Part shown: positions 24,740 to 34,043 of the stretch, one piece after another | Layout: each line of letters opens with the position of its first letter | Position numbering within the stretch: the first letter of the stretch is position 1 | Assembly (NCBI RefSeq): GCF_028553725.1 | Contig: NZ_CP067124.1 | Span: 372,001 to 436,000 of the forward strand | Direction: 5' to 3' | DNA: 64,000 nucleotides | Source: Paracoccus alcaliphilus | GTDB taxonomy: Bacteria; Pseudomonadota; Alphaproteobacteria; Rhodobacterales; Rhodobacteraceae | Notes under the pieces: generated by a model | What the model saw: only the letters and a program-made list of their open reading frames with translations | The model's database searches: none | Told to the model about the DNA's origin: nothing | Position numbers and translations under genes: made by a program

Positions 24740-24984
24740 TCACTGATTGCGGTCGATCCAGCACGACAGCAGTTGCCGATTCCAGAAGTATTCGTCCGGC
24801 ACGGCACGGCGCTTGATGCGGGCGATCCGCTTGGCAGAGACCACCTGCTTCGAGGTCGGCCCGTTTCCAGCGACGGGCGCCAGCCTTGCCTGCGCGTCGA
24901 TCCATAGGCTCAGCGCGCAGCGATCCTGCCGGGCATCCGGAGGCAGCAACGTCCCGTTGCGCGTGGCAAGCGTGCGGGCAAGCG
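24740..24984 (-). pseudogene. C-terminal fragment of an unidentified protein
   Basis: The minus-strand frame LARTLATRNGTLLPPDARQD continues to SKQVVSAKRIARIKRRAVPD and EYFWNRQLLSCWIDRNQ, then stops at 24740. Its upstream portion is cut by the IS5 element that starts at 24988. The composition is plausible for a real soluble protein, but the piece is too short to identify. No matching half was found beyond the IS elements. Confidence 0.4.
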
Positions 24985-24987
24985 CTA

Positions 24988-25827
24988 GAGGACGTCTTCA
25001 TTTAAGCGATCCATGCCATTGCGCAGGCGAGCTCAACGAATGCCTTGAACGAGGTGGCGGTTTTCTCGCACCTCAGGGTGATACGACGGAAGCGTTTGAT
25101 CTGATTGAAGAAGCACTCCACGAGGTGGCGTTCTTCGTAGAGGGCCCGATCCAGGGGGCGGCTCCCGGCACGACTGCGGTTGCGCTTGATCTGGGCGGTG
25201 GCGCGCAGGTCCTCGGCGATGAACCGGCGCAGCGCACCGGTATCGTATCCGGCATCGGCAATGACGTGGCTGACGCCGTTGAGCCTGCGGATCAACCCTT
25301 CGGCCTGCGGACTGTCGGCCCAATGGCCGGGCGTGATCGTGAACCGGACCGGCAGGCCGAGGGCGTCCACCGCGACATGGATCTTGGTCGTCAGCCCGCC
25401 GCGGGACCGGCCGATGGCGTGAGCCTCAAGCCCCCCTTTTGCGAGGTCGCATCGGCGTGGACCTTGGAAATAGTGGCATCGAGCAGCACGTATTCGAAGT
25501 CGGGATCGGCGCTCGACTCCTTGAAAAGACGCCCCCATACCCCGGAGCGAGACCAACGGCGGAACCGGGTGTAGACGCTCTTCCAGTGTCCCAGTTCCGG
25601 CGGCAGGTCGCGCCAGGGCGACGCGCCCCGCGCCAGCCACAGCACTGCGCGATGAACAGCCGGTTGCCCACGCCGCTGCGGCCCCGATCACTGGCCTTCC
25701 CAGGCAGCAGTGGCCCGATCCGCTCCCCATTGCCCGTCAGTCAAGGTTCGCCTGCTCAAGATCGCCTCCGTTTTCGATCTTGAATCAGAACTCAGCCAAT
25801 ATGGGAATCCTTAAATGAAGACGCCCT
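24988..25827 (-). mobile_element. IS5-family element, IS427 type, 840 bp
   Basis: The ends GAGGACGTCTTCATTTAAG (24988-25006) and, on the reverse strand, GAGGGCGTCTTCATTTAAG (25809-25827) form inverted repeats with one mismatch. A CTA lies immediately outside each end (24985-24987 and 25828-25830), fitting the short CTA(R) duplication known for the IS427 group. The right CTA is shared with the TA that borders the neighbouring IS630, so the two elements are directly abutting. Confidence 0.85.
25002..25770 (-). pseudogene. IS5/IS427 transposase, two-ORF type with an additional frameshift
   Basis: OrfA (SPWRDLPPELGHWKSVYTRF, DPDFEYVLLDATISKVHADA with the first Asp) and OrfB (LTTKIHVAVDALGLPVRFTI, VIADAGYDTGALRRFIA, YEERHLVECFFNQIKRFRRI) overlap at a slippery A4G6 run (25431-25440 on the plus strand), where programmed frameshifting is normal for this group. 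A second frame break occurs near 25655: GVGNRLFI should continue into RAVLWLARG but needs one more base. That extra break suggests the element is defective. Confidence 0.75.
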
Positions 25828-25830
25828 CTA

Positions 25831-26884
25831 AAGCATTTCTACTGAACCCTGAATCGTTTGGGGTTCCGTCGCAGCGCGGATCGTGATTCCCTTCTGTCTG
25901 GGAGGATAGATCATGTCAGCACCATTGCCGTCGGCCCTCCGGACGCGGTTTCAGCGATATATCGAGGAGGGTTTAAGCGGTCGGGCGGCGGTGCTGCGGC
26001 TGAAACTCTCGCCGGCGACCGGAGCACGTTGGGGCCGGGCGATCAGGACCAGGGGGCATGCCGAACCATTGCCCCAGGGACGTCCCAAAGGGCATGGAAA
26101 GCTTGCCCCGCACCGGGCCTTTTTCGAGGAACTGCTCGCACAGGATCCCGACATCACGCTGTTCGAACTCAGGGACGCGCTGGTCGCAGCGGAAGGCGTT
26201 CGTGTCCATCACTCGTCCATTGCCAGTCTGCTGTCGCGGCTTGGGTTCACCTATAAAAAAAGTCGCTGGTGGCCGCCGAACGCCGTGGTGCCAGGGTAAG
26301 ACAGCGGCGAACCGACTGGTTCGAGCATCGCTTGCCAGCCATCGCGGATCGGCCGGAACGCGTGGTTTTCATAGACGAGACCTCAGTGAAGACCAATCTC
26401 ACCCGTCTGCGGGGTCGTGCCCTGCGCGGCACACGCCTGACCATGGATGCGCCCTTCGGCAGCTGGGGAACACAGACCCTGATTGCCGGGCTCACACCGG
26501 ATGCCCTGATTGCGCCCTGGTGCATCCGGGGCGCAATGGACGGCCCCGCCTTCGCAGCCTGGGTTCGCGAGGTCCTGATCCCGGAGATCGAGCCGGGAAC
26601 CGTGGTGATCCTCGACAACCTTGCCACCCACCACAACAAGCAGGCTGCCGAGGCTCTGCGTGCCCATCGCTGCTGGTTTCTCTATCTGCCGCCATATTCG
26701 CCGGACCTGAACCCCATCGAAATGGCATTCGCAAAACTCAAGGCGCACCTGCGCAGGATCGGGGCAAGAACATTTACCGACGTCTTCAAGGCCATCGGCG
26801 AAGTCTGTGATCTCTTCGATCCCGGCGAATGTTGGAACTACTTCAAGGCCGCAAAATATGTCGCAGGTTAAAACAGAAATGCTT
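25831..26884 (+). mobile_element. IS630-family element
   Basis: The ends AAGCATTTCT (25831-25840) and AGAAATGCTT (26875-26884) are exact inverted repeats flanked by TA on both sides (25829-25830 and 26885-26886), as expected for the TA target specificity of IS630/Tc1 elements. It contains one transposase split over two frames. The left TA is also part of the target copy of the adjacent IS5 element. Confidence 0.85.
25913..26871 (+). CDS. IS630-family transposase, read in two overlapping frames
   Basis: The first frame (to 26299) is the helix-turn-helix domain starting MSAPLPSALRTRFQRYIEEG and reaching SLLSRLGFTYKKS. The second frame (open from before 26269) carries the DDE domain: ERVVFIDETSVKTNLTRLRG (Asp), GTVVILDNLATHHNKQAAEA (Asp) and LPPYSPDLNPIEMAFAKLK (Glu). 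The switch is at a run of seven A (about 26256-26262), a classic programmed frameshift site in IS630 elements. All three catalytic residues are present, so the element may be active. Confidence 0.85.
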
Positions 26885-26959
26885 TAGTCGCCGCAGCGAA
26901 ATCTCGGCCATGATGGCAGCGACGCGGATGGATTTGTCGTTCGCACTGACTGAACTTTG

Positions 26960-27190
26960 TGCGCCAACTATAACAGCAGACGTGCAATACCCTCTGCATC
27001 CCGCCGGTCCGTCTTGATCGGCATGGCCTTCAGGGCGCCTTTTACCTGCCTGGTTTCCATCAGGACGACAGGTAGTCCCGCATTTGACAACCCACGATGC
27101 AGCCACTGCGACAATGGGCCAGCCTCAAGCCCGACGGCGGCAATTGCCGGGTTTCGTATGCTTCCACCGGAAACCCTGCAGTTTGGGATC
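26960..27190 (-). pseudogene. IS110-family transposase fragment
   Basis: The minus strand encodes AAVGLEAGPLSQWLHRGLSN, then VVLMETRQVKGALKAMPIKT and DRRDAEGIARLL. This is the conserved E...D-x-x-D-A region of IS110 transposases of a type different from the intact copies here. Neither the N-terminal first Asp nor the C-terminal domain is present. Confidence 0.75.
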
Positions 27191-27384
27191 GCCGATGAAG
27201 CCCCATTCTCTCGCCCCTGAACAAGATTATCTGCTGCGTCCGCGGCTGATCGACATGATCGACGCCCGCCCTGATCCGCGACATCCTCGCTGTCGAGGCC
27301 GAACTTAACCTCCACCCGGTCTTTGCCTTCCAGCGCCTTACCTGAAGGGAAATCCGATGCCGGACGCAACAGAGTCGGGCACTG

Positions 27385-28107
27385 TCAACCGGCCGAGAGG
27401 GCGCTTTCGGCATGGCCCGCCAGACGGGCGCGCAGGTCCTCTCGCCGCAGGGTGGATTTCGGACCCTGCATGACCGCGAGGCCGCGTTCCAGCACCAGAA
27501 ATGCATCGCCCAGATCCCAGGCGAAGTCGAAAAACTGCTCGACCAGCACGATGGCAATGTCGCCCCGGTCCCGCAGACCCGCAATGACGCGACCAATCTG
27601 GGCGATGATATTGGGCTGGATGCCCTCGGTCGGTTCGTCCAGCAGCAGCACGCGCGGCCGGGTGATCAGCGCGCGGGCGATGGCAAGCTGCTGCTGCTGG
27701 CCGCCCGACAGATCGCCGCCGCGACGATGCGCCATCTGGGCCAGAACCGGAAAGCTGTCGAAGATCTCGTCGGGGATGCGCCGATCCGGGCGGGGCAGGC
27801 AGGCAAAGCCGGTTTGCAGGTTTTCCCGCACAGTGAGCATCGGGAATATCGCCCGGCCCTGCGGGACATAGCCCACACCCAGCCGCGCCATTTGCTGCGC
27901 ACTCACCCGACCCAGTTCGCGCCCGTCAAAGGTGATCTGCCCGCCCGAACGCGGATGTCGCCCGGCCAGCAACTGCATCAATGAGGTCTTGCCCACGCCA
28001 TTATTGCCCATCACGCAGGTCACGGCGCCGGGGCGTGCGGTGATGTCGATGCCGTACAGGATCTGGCTGCCGCCATAGTGAAGGGTCAGGTTCGTCGCGT
28101 TCAGCAT
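27385..28107 (-). CDS. urtE: Urea ABC transporter ATP-binding protein UrtE
   Basis: A 240-residue LivF-type ATPase. It has Walker A GNNGVGKTS (residues 34-42), Q-loop VPQGRAIFPMLTVRENL, signature LSGGQQQQLAIARAL, Walker B RVLLLDEPTEG and the switch His replaced by Gln in VLVEQFFDF, as is usual for LivF/UrtE. It is the last gene of urtABCDE, 1 bp downstream of urtD. The complex imports urea, normally under nitrogen limitation. The final residues ESALSAG lie next to IS110 debris, but the gene is complete. Confidence 0.95.
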   Translation of the reverse strand: MLNATNLTLHYGGSQILYGIDITARPGAVTCVMGNNGVGKTSLMQLLAGRHPRSGGQITFDGRELGRVSAQQMARLGVGYVPQGRAIFPMLTVRENLQTGFACLPRPDRRIPDEIFDSFPVLAQMAHRRGGDLSGGQQQQLAIARALITRPRVLLLDEPTEGIQPNIIAQIGRVIAGLRDRGDIAIVLVEQFFDFAWDLGDAFLVLERGLAVMQGPKSTLRREDLRARLAGHAESALSAG

Positions 28108-28108
28108 C

Positions 28109-28849
28109 TTATCGCCCCAGATAGACTTCGATCACGTCGGGATTGCGGGTGACATGGTCGAGGCTACCCTCGGCCAGCACCGATCCCTGATGCAGCACCG
28201 TCACCTTGCAGTTCAGACGGCGCACGAAATCCATGTCGTGCTCGACCACCACCACAGCCCGCGTTTCCGCCAGACGGCACAGCATCGCCGTGGTCTGTTC
28301 GCGTTCGGCCAGCGTCATGCCCGCCGCCGGTTCATCGACCAGCAGCAGGCGCGGCGCCGAGGCCAGCAGCATGCCGATCTCCAGCCATTGCTTCTGGCCG
28401 TGGCTCAGCTCTCCGGCCTTGCGCGCGACGTGATCGGCCAGTCCGACCTCGGCGGCCAGTTCGGCCATCCGCGCGGCGCTGACGGGCGAGGGCCGCCAGC
28501 CCAGCACCGCGAAGGGGTTGCGGTTCGCCTTCAGCGCCATGATCAGGTTGTCGGCGACGCTTTGATCCTCAAAGACAGTGGGGCGCTGGAACTTGCGACC
28601 GATGCCTGCGCGGGCAATCTGCGCCTCGTTCATCTTCAGCAGCGAGCGGGACTGTTCGCCCCACAGCACCTCGCCCTGATCGGGACGGGTCTTGCCGGTC
28701 ACGATATCCATGAAGGTGGTCTTGCCCGCGCCATTGGGGCCGATCACCGCGCGCAGTTCCGCCGGACCGATATTGAAGGACAGGTTGTTGATCGCCCGGA
28801 ACCCGTCGAAGCTGACCGACACGCCCGAGACTTCCAGAAGCGCGCTCAT
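28109..28849 (-). CDS. urtD: Urea ABC transporter ATP-binding protein UrtD
   Basis: A 246-residue LivG-type ATPase starting MSALLEVSGVSVSFDGFRAI. It has Walker A GPNGAGKTT (37-45), the G-R-K-F-Q-R-P-T-V-F Q-loop region characteristic of UrtD, signature LSHGQKQWLEIGMLL, Walker B LLLVDEPAAGMT and switch His in VVVVEHDMDFVRRL. The start at 28847-28849 overlaps the urtC end by 4 bp. The frame remains open far upstream, but that part is antisense-like read-through of urtC. Confidence 0.95.
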   Translation of the reverse strand: MSALLEVSGVSVSFDGFRAINNLSFNIGPAELRAVIGPNGAGKTTFMDIVTGKTRPDQGEVLWGEQSRSLLKMNEAQIARAGIGRKFQRPTVFEDQSVADNLIMALKANRNPFAVLGWRPSPVSAARMAELAAEVGLADHVARKAGELSHGQKQWLEIGMLLASAPRLLLVDEPAAGMTLAEREQTTAMLCRLAETRAVVVVEHDMDFVRRLNCKVTVLHQGSVLAEGSLDHVTRNPDVIEVYLGR

Positions 28850-30081
28850 GCCTTGGCCTCCTGCTGCTGAAGCGCGCCTTGGTCGGGGCCGAGATCGCGG
28901 CCATGGCGGCGGGGCGGGCTCAGACCGGCCAGCCAGTCGAAAATGCCCGCGATGCCCTTGGGCGCGAACAGTGTCACCAGCACGAAGGACAGGCCAAGCG
29001 CCACCTGCCACCAGTCCACCCAACTGACCACATAACCCGGCAGATGCAGGTCGGGCGCCCGCCCGCCGGTGAACCAGCTGGACAGCAGCGACACCACGAT
29101 TGCCCCGATCATCGCGCCATAGAGCCTGCCGCGCCCGCCGATCGCCACCCAGACCGCCAGATAGATCGAGGCGATGGGCATCAGTTCTGCCGGGTTGATG
29201 ATGCCCGCCTGCGGATAATAGAGCGCGCCCGCGACGGCGGTCATCATCGCGGCAAGGGTAAACACCACCAGCTTGAAGCCCTCGACCGGATAGCCGAGGA
29301 AGCGCACGCGGGTCTCGTCGTCGCGGATCGCGCGGATCACGCTGCCGAACTTGCCGCTGACCACCCATGCCGCCAGCACATAAAACAGCGCCAGCGCCGC
29401 AGCGGATGCCCAGAGGAACCAGACCGACAGCGTGGCCTGCGACACGCCCTCCAGTCCGGGGATGTTCTGCAAGCCCGACAGGCCGTTATTGCCCCGGAAC
29501 CCGCTGTCGTTCTGAAACAACCACAGTGCCAGCGCCAGCGTCATCGCCTGCGTCAGGATCGACAGATAGACGCCGTTGACCCGCGACCGGAAGGCCAGCC
29601 AGCCAAAGACCAGCGCCAGAAGGCCCGGCACCGCGACGACAAGGATCAGTTGCAGCGTCAGCGAATGGGCGAAGGACCAGACCAGCGGCAACTCGGACGC
29701 CCCCACGACGCCGAAAATCTGGTTGGCGACGGCCTCTTGCAGTTCCTGCGCGGTGGGCGGGATCGGGTTGTTGGCCATGCTGGCGGCGACGATGGCTTCG
29801 GTTCGGGCATACATCAGCCATTGCCCGATCATATAGCCGCCAAGCGCAAAGAACGCCATCTGCCCCAGCGACAGGATGCCAGCATAACCCCAGACCAGAT
29901 CCATCGCGACGGCGGCCAGCGCAAGGCACAGCGTCTTGCCCAGCACCTTGACGGTCGAGGTCGGGATGGCGCCGGTCCCATAGGCCTGGCTCAGCACCGT
30001 GACGGCGGCGGTGAAGACGGCCAGCATTGCCAGCACGATCAGGATCGAGGGGTTGTGCAGGATGAAGGGTTTGCGGGTCAT
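28846..30081 (-). CDS. urtC: Urea ABC transporter permease UrtC
   Basis: A 411-residue inner-membrane permease starting MTRKPFILHNPSILIVLAML. It has about nine to ten hydrophobic helices and the family motifs DLVWGYAGILSLGQMAFFAL and GFRGNNGLSGLQNIPG. I chose the ATG at 30079-30081, one base after the urtB stop, over the GTG six codons upstream. With UrtB it forms the channel energised by UrtD and UrtE. The acidic/basic C-terminal tail (SPPRRHGRDLGPDQGALQQ) is cytoplasmic. Confidence 0.95.
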   Translation of the reverse strand: MTRKPFILHNPSILIVLAMLAVFTAAVTVLSQAYGTGAIPTSTVKVLGKTLCLALAAVAMDLVWGYAGILSLGQMAFFALGGYMIGQWLMYARTEAIVAASMANNPIPPTAQELQEAVANQIFGVVGASELPLVWSFAHSLTLQLILVVAVPGLLALVFGWLAFRSRVNGVYLSILTQAMTLALALWLFQNDSGFRGNNGLSGLQNIPGLEGVSQATLSVWFLWASAAALALFYVLAAWVVSGKFGSVIRAIRDDETRVRFLGYPVEGFKLVVFTLAAMMTAVAGALYYPQAGIINPAELMPIASIYLAVWVAIGGRGRLYGAMIGAIVVSLLSSWFTGGRAPDLHLPGYVVSWVDWWQVALGLSFVLVTLFAPKGIAGIFDWLAGLSPPRRHGRDLGPDQGALQQQEAKA

Positions 30082-30082
30082 G

Positions 30083-32008
30083 TCACGCCTCGGCTGCACG
30101 GCCGCGCATCGGGATGATCCCGCGTGGCCGGAACTGGATGAAGATGATGATGAACAGGATCATGAAGGTCTGCGCTGCCAGCGTGTTCGAGGGGTTGAAG
30201 GACTCGATCACCTTGGACAGGATGCCGATCAGTCCGGCACCCGCCAGCGTGCCCCAGATATTGCCGACGCCCCCGACCACCACGGTCATGAAGCTTTGCA
30301 CGATATAGCCTTGGCCCAGCTCGGACGTGACCTGCGCGAACAGACCGATGGCCACCCCCGCGATCCCGGCGATGCCGGATCCAAGTCCAAAGGTCATCAT
30401 CGCGATGCGATCAGGGTTGATGCCCATGCTGGCCGCCATGCCGGGGCTCTGGGTGACGGCGCGGACCTCCAGCCCCAGCCGGGTGCGCTGCATGATGAAC
30501 AGGAACAGTCCCAGAAACAGCAGCGCCAGCACGAAGATCGCCACCCGGATCGAGGAAATCGAGATCACGTCGTTCACCGTGATCGCGCCATCCAGCCAGC
30601 CCGGCGCGGTCAGCGGGCGGGCCTGTGTGCCGAAGATGTTCTTGGCGATCTGTTGCAGCGCGATGGACACGCCGAAGGTCGCCAGCAGCGTCTCCAGCGG
30701 GCGATGCGCCAGATGCCGGATCACCAGCCGATACAGCACCACCCCGGCGGCGAAGGTGACGGCGAAGGCTGCGGGCAGCGCGACGATCAGCGACAGCGTG
30801 CGGTCGGCGATCATCGTCTGGGTGACATAGCCGGTATAGGCGCCCATCATGATGAATTCGCCATGCGCCATATTGATGACCCGCATCACCCCAAAGGTGA
30901 TCGCCAGCCCGATGGCGGCGAGGAAATAGATCGAGGCCAGCGACAGCGCGTCAAGGCCAAGGTCGATCCCCTGCATCGCCATCAGCCGCCATTCCGCGCC
31001 GGTCCGGGCGGCGCGGGCGGCATCGGTCACGCGGGGGTCGGGCTCGGCATAGATATCGAAAAAGCGATGGGCGTCGATGGCGGCTTCGGCCTCGGCCATC
31101 GAGGCGGCGGGGGGCAGGGTGCCTGCGGCCTCCAACGCCTCATAGGCGCGGTCGCGGGCCTCGGGGTCGGACAGATCCGCCACCGGCACGCCGCCGACAT
31201 GGCCATCGGTGATATGGGCCGCCAGCGTATTGCGTTGCTCGGCAGGGGTCAGGCGCGGCTGAAGCAACCCTTCCGAGGTCATCAGCGCAATGGCCGCCTC
31301 GCGCGGGAAATCCTTGCCGCCGATGCGCAATTCGCGGGCGATGTTGGCGCCCTCGGGCTCAGTGGGCGCGGCGATGCGACGGGTCGCCAGCAGCGGGTTC
31401 AGCGCGGCGCGGAAATCAAGGCCGACATCGCCCGCCATGTCCTGAACGGCGGCAACACGGGCGGCGGGATCGCTGTCGAACTGGATCACCAGCAGCTTTT
31501 CCAGCCGGTCGCGCCGGGCGGCAAGCCGGGGCAGGGTTTCGGCGGGCGCATTGCGCAGCGCCTCCAGATGGGCGGCGGTGCCGGATCGCGCGATGCTGTT
31601 CAGCGCGGCGGCGCGGCGGCGCGGATCGGGGTCGGTGATCTCGGCCGCGACCAGCGCGGCCTCTATCACGCCGCGCACACCCGAATTGGGCCGCAGCATC
31701 CGGGGATCGGCCCTGCTGACCGCCGCACCCGTCACCGCATCGATCGCGCCGTCCCCGCTGACGATCAGCGCCCGCCCGTCATCACTCAGCCCCAGATTGC
31801 GGCCTGCCCATGCGCGCAGCAGCGCCATCCCCTCAGGGCCGGTCGCGGCGATCTCTGTCACCAGAGGTTCGATCGTGCGGCGCGAAGGACGCTCGATCTG
31901 GTCCAGATGATCGGCGATGATCCGGTCCAGCGCCGGATTGGCCAGGGCGGGCAGGGTCGGGATCAGCAGGGCCAACGCAAGAAGGCAGGCGATCAGCGGG
32001 CGCGGCAT
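30083..32008 (-). CDS. urtB: Urea ABC transporter permease UrtB with N-terminal extracytoplasmic domain
   Basis: A 641-residue protein. It has a signal peptide (LIACLLALALLIPTLPALA), a periplasmic helical, HEAT-like region of about 320 residues rich in Ala/Arg/Glu, then a permease with LASIYFLAAIGLAITFGVMR and the V-I-N-M-A-H-G-E-F-I-M-M-G-A-Y motif, ending FRPRGIIPMRGRAAEA. The long N-terminal extension is normal for proteobacterial UrtB. It follows urtA by 57 bp. No urease or nickel genes are in the window, so use of the imported urea must be encoded elsewhere. Confidence 0.95.
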   Translation of the reverse strand: MPRPLIACLLALALLIPTLPALANPALDRIIADHLDQIERPSRRTIEPLVTEIAATGPEGMALLRAWAGRNLGLSDDGRALIVSGDGAIDAVTGAAVSRADPRMLRPNSGVRGVIEAALVAAEITDPDPRRRAAALNSIARSGTAAHLEALRNAPAETLPRLAARRDRLEKLLVIQFDSDPAARVAAVQDMAGDVGLDFRAALNPLLATRRIAAPTEPEGANIARELRIGGKDFPREAAIALMTSEGLLQPRLTPAEQRNTLAAHITDGHVGGVPVADLSDPEARDRAYEALEAAGTLPPAASMAEAEAAIDAHRFFDIYAEPDPRVTDAARAARTGAEWRLMAMQGIDLGLDALSLASIYFLAAIGLAITFGVMRVINMAHGEFIMMGAYTGYVTQTMIADRTLSLIVALPAAFAVTFAAGVVLYRLVIRHLAHRPLETLLATFGVSIALQQIAKNIFGTQARPLTAPGWLDGAITVNDVISISSIRVAIFVLALLFLGLFLFIMQRTRLGLEVRAVTQSPGMAASMGINPDRIAMMTFGLGSGIAGIAGVAIGLFAQVTSELGQGYIVQSFMTVVVGGVGNIWGTLAGAGLIGILSKVIESFNPSNTLAAQTFMILFIIIFIQFRPRGIIPMRGRAAEA

Positions 32009-32065
32009 GGACGATCCTTCCGTAAGAGCAGAGGGCGGAACGGGCCGCCCCCGATTGAATGGCGG

Positions 32066-33349
32066 TCAATAGTTCGACTGCACCTGCACGCAGGTTTCGG
32101 TCTGGGTGTTCCACATCCCGCATTGCTTGCCCGGCCAGTCGGCCTCCAGCACCGCCGATTCCGGCAGGAAGTCGGTCCATGCGTCGCCCGGCACCGGATC
32201 GGTCTGGCTGACGATGTCGAACTGGCCGTCGTCGCGGATCTCTCCGATCAGCACCGGCTTGGTCAGGTGGTGGTTGGGCAGGATCGTCGCCGTGCCGCCG
32301 GTCAGGTTCGGCACTTCAAGGCCGACGATGGCGTCCAGCACCGGATCGACCTCGGTGGTGCCCGCCGCCTCGACCGCCTGAACCCACAGGTTGAAGCCCA
32401 GCATCGTGGCCTCCATCGGGTCATTGGTCACACGCGATTCGCTGCCGATGAATTCGTGCCACGCGGCGATAAACTCCTCGTTTTCCGGGGTCTCGGCGCT
32501 TTGGAAATAGTTCCAGGCGGCCAGATGCCCGACAAGGTTGGCCGTATCCAACCCCGACAACTCCTCTTCGCCGACCGAGAAGGCGATGACCGGAATATCA
32601 TCCGCCGACACGCCTGCCGCCGCCAGTTCCTTGTAAAAACCCACATTCGCGTCGCCGTTGATGGTGGAAACCACGCCCACCTTCTTGCCGTCCGCCCCCA
32701 GCGCCACCACGTCCGAGACGATCCGCGACCAGTCCGAATGGCCGAAGGGGGTATAGTTCACGAAGATGTCGCCCGCCGCGACGCCACTATCCTTCAGATA
32801 GCTTTCCAGAATGTTGTTGGTGGTGCGGGGGTAGACGTAATCGGTGCCCAGCAGCGCCCATTTCTCGACGCCCAGTTCCTCCATCATGTATTCCACCGCC
32901 GGGATTGCCTGCTGGTTCGGCGCCGCGCCGGTATAGATGACATTCTTTGAGGATTCCTCGCCCTCGTATTGCACCGGATAGAACATCAGCCCGTTCAGTT
33001 CCTCCAGCACCGGCAGGACGGATTTGCGGCTGACCGAGGTCCATGCGCCGAAGATCACGTCCACATTGCTGACCGTCAGCAGCTCGCGCGCCTTTTCCGC
33101 GAACAGCGGCCAGTCAGAGGCCGGATCGACCACCACGGCCTCCAGCGGGCGGCCCAGCACGCCGCCTTTGGCGTTCTGCTGTGCGACCATCATCAGGACC
33201 GTGTCCTTCAGCGTGGTTTCCGAGATCGCCATCGTGCCGGACAGCGAATGCAGCACCCCGATCCTGATCGGTTCGCCCTCTTGCGCCCATGCGCCATTCG
33301 CCAGCGCCAACGCGCTGCCCAGCATCAGCATTCTGGTAAGCTTCTTCAT
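32066..33349 (-). CDS. urtA: Urea ABC transporter substrate-binding protein UrtA
   Basis: A 427-residue periplasmic protein with signal MLMLGSALALANGAWAQ. The mature part begins EPIRIGVLHSLSGTMAISET, the hallmark of UrtA, followed by FGAWTSVSRKSVLPVLEELN, FYPVQYEGEESSKNVIYTGA and LGTDYVYPRTTNNILESYL. It ends KQCGMWNTQTETCVQVQSNY, containing two cysteines. It delivers urea to UrtBC and is the first gene of the operon; its promoter must lie in 33350-33640. Family members are typically NtrC-controlled, but I see no unmistakable sigma-54 site. Confidence 0.96.
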   Translation of the reverse strand: MKKLTRMLMLGSALALANGAWAQEGEPIRIGVLHSLSGTMAISETTLKDTVLMMVAQQNAKGGVLGRPLEAVVVDPASDWPLFAEKARELLTVSNVDVIFGAWTSVSRKSVLPVLEELNGLMFYPVQYEGEESSKNVIYTGAAPNQQAIPAVEYMMEELGVEKWALLGTDYVYPRTTNNILESYLKDSGVAAGDIFVNYTPFGHSDWSRIVSDVVALGADGKKVGVVSTINGDANVGFYKELAAAGVSADDIPVIAFSVGEEELSGLDTANLVGHLAAWNYFQSAETPENEEFIAAWHEFIGSESRVTNDPMEATMLGFNLWVQAVEAAGTTEVDPVLDAIVGLEVPNLTGGTATILPNHHLTKPVLIGEIRDDGQFDIVSQTDPVPGDAWTDFLPESAVLEADWPGKQCGMWNTQTETCVQVQSNY

Positions 33350-34043
33350 CGCTGCCTTTCCACCCGGCCGGGGCCGAGGTCCCTGTTGCCAATCCGTCGA
33401 AGATCATTGCCTTCGCATTTGCAGAAAAGCGTCTGAATCGACTGGCTGAACAGGATTCGGGCAGATTTCGCGGCGCCGGGACAGGGGATGACCGGATCGC
33501 GGGCAGGCTCTGCCGGTTCTGCCCATCTGTCGGGCAGGGTCAGGCCAGGCGCGGCTGCAACCCTGCCCCTCACGCCGGGAGGCGCTACGCGGGCCATTCT
33601 GGCACGTTGCGTGGCTTTCCTCGTCCTTGTTCTTGCAAAGGTTATGTTCCGCTATAATCCCAGTCCTGCGGGCGTATGTCGTTGGTTTGGTAAAATTGCC
33701 GGACAAGGTTCAGATAGTCTGTAAAATCCGTGCTGGATGCGGCCAAACGGTTCGCGCTATTCCAGTCAATCTCCGTTCGTTCCTTGGCCGGGATAAGAAT
33801 TTCGCTCTCGCTGGGGTTCTCAGGGTCCAGCCGGATCAAGCCCACAGAGGCTGGACCGGTTTGTCGAGTCAGCCGTTCTGGATTCGCACCTCGTAGAAGT
33901 GCTGGTCCAGTGCGTCACTGTGGAGCGCGGCTTTCAAGGGAGCTGCGGAAGTCATAGTCATCTGTCGTGATGCCCTTCAGATGGATTTCGGAATGGTCAG
34001 GGACCGGTTTTTGCCAAGGTAACGTGCCTCGGGACGAAACATG
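33350..34043. other. Spacer upstream of urtA with two unassigned short frames
   Basis: There is no assured gene over about 690 bases. The segment 33642-33895 is open on the minus strand and encodes PSESEILIPAKERTEIDWNS then FTDYLNLVRQFYQTNDIRPQ before a stop. Its amino acid composition looks like a real protein end rather than a chance frame, but it has no start and I cannot name it. A 28-codon frame (start near 33956, MTSAAPLKAALHSDALDQHF) lies just upstream. Both may be remnants of a gene removed during rearrangement. Confidence 0.4.

Noticed and set aside
29999..32950. 983-codon plus-strand open frame
   Set aside because: It is antisense to urtC, urtB and urtA, has His/Arg/Gln-rich composition typical of reverse frames in GC-rich DNA and no domain; the minus-strand transporter genes are certain.
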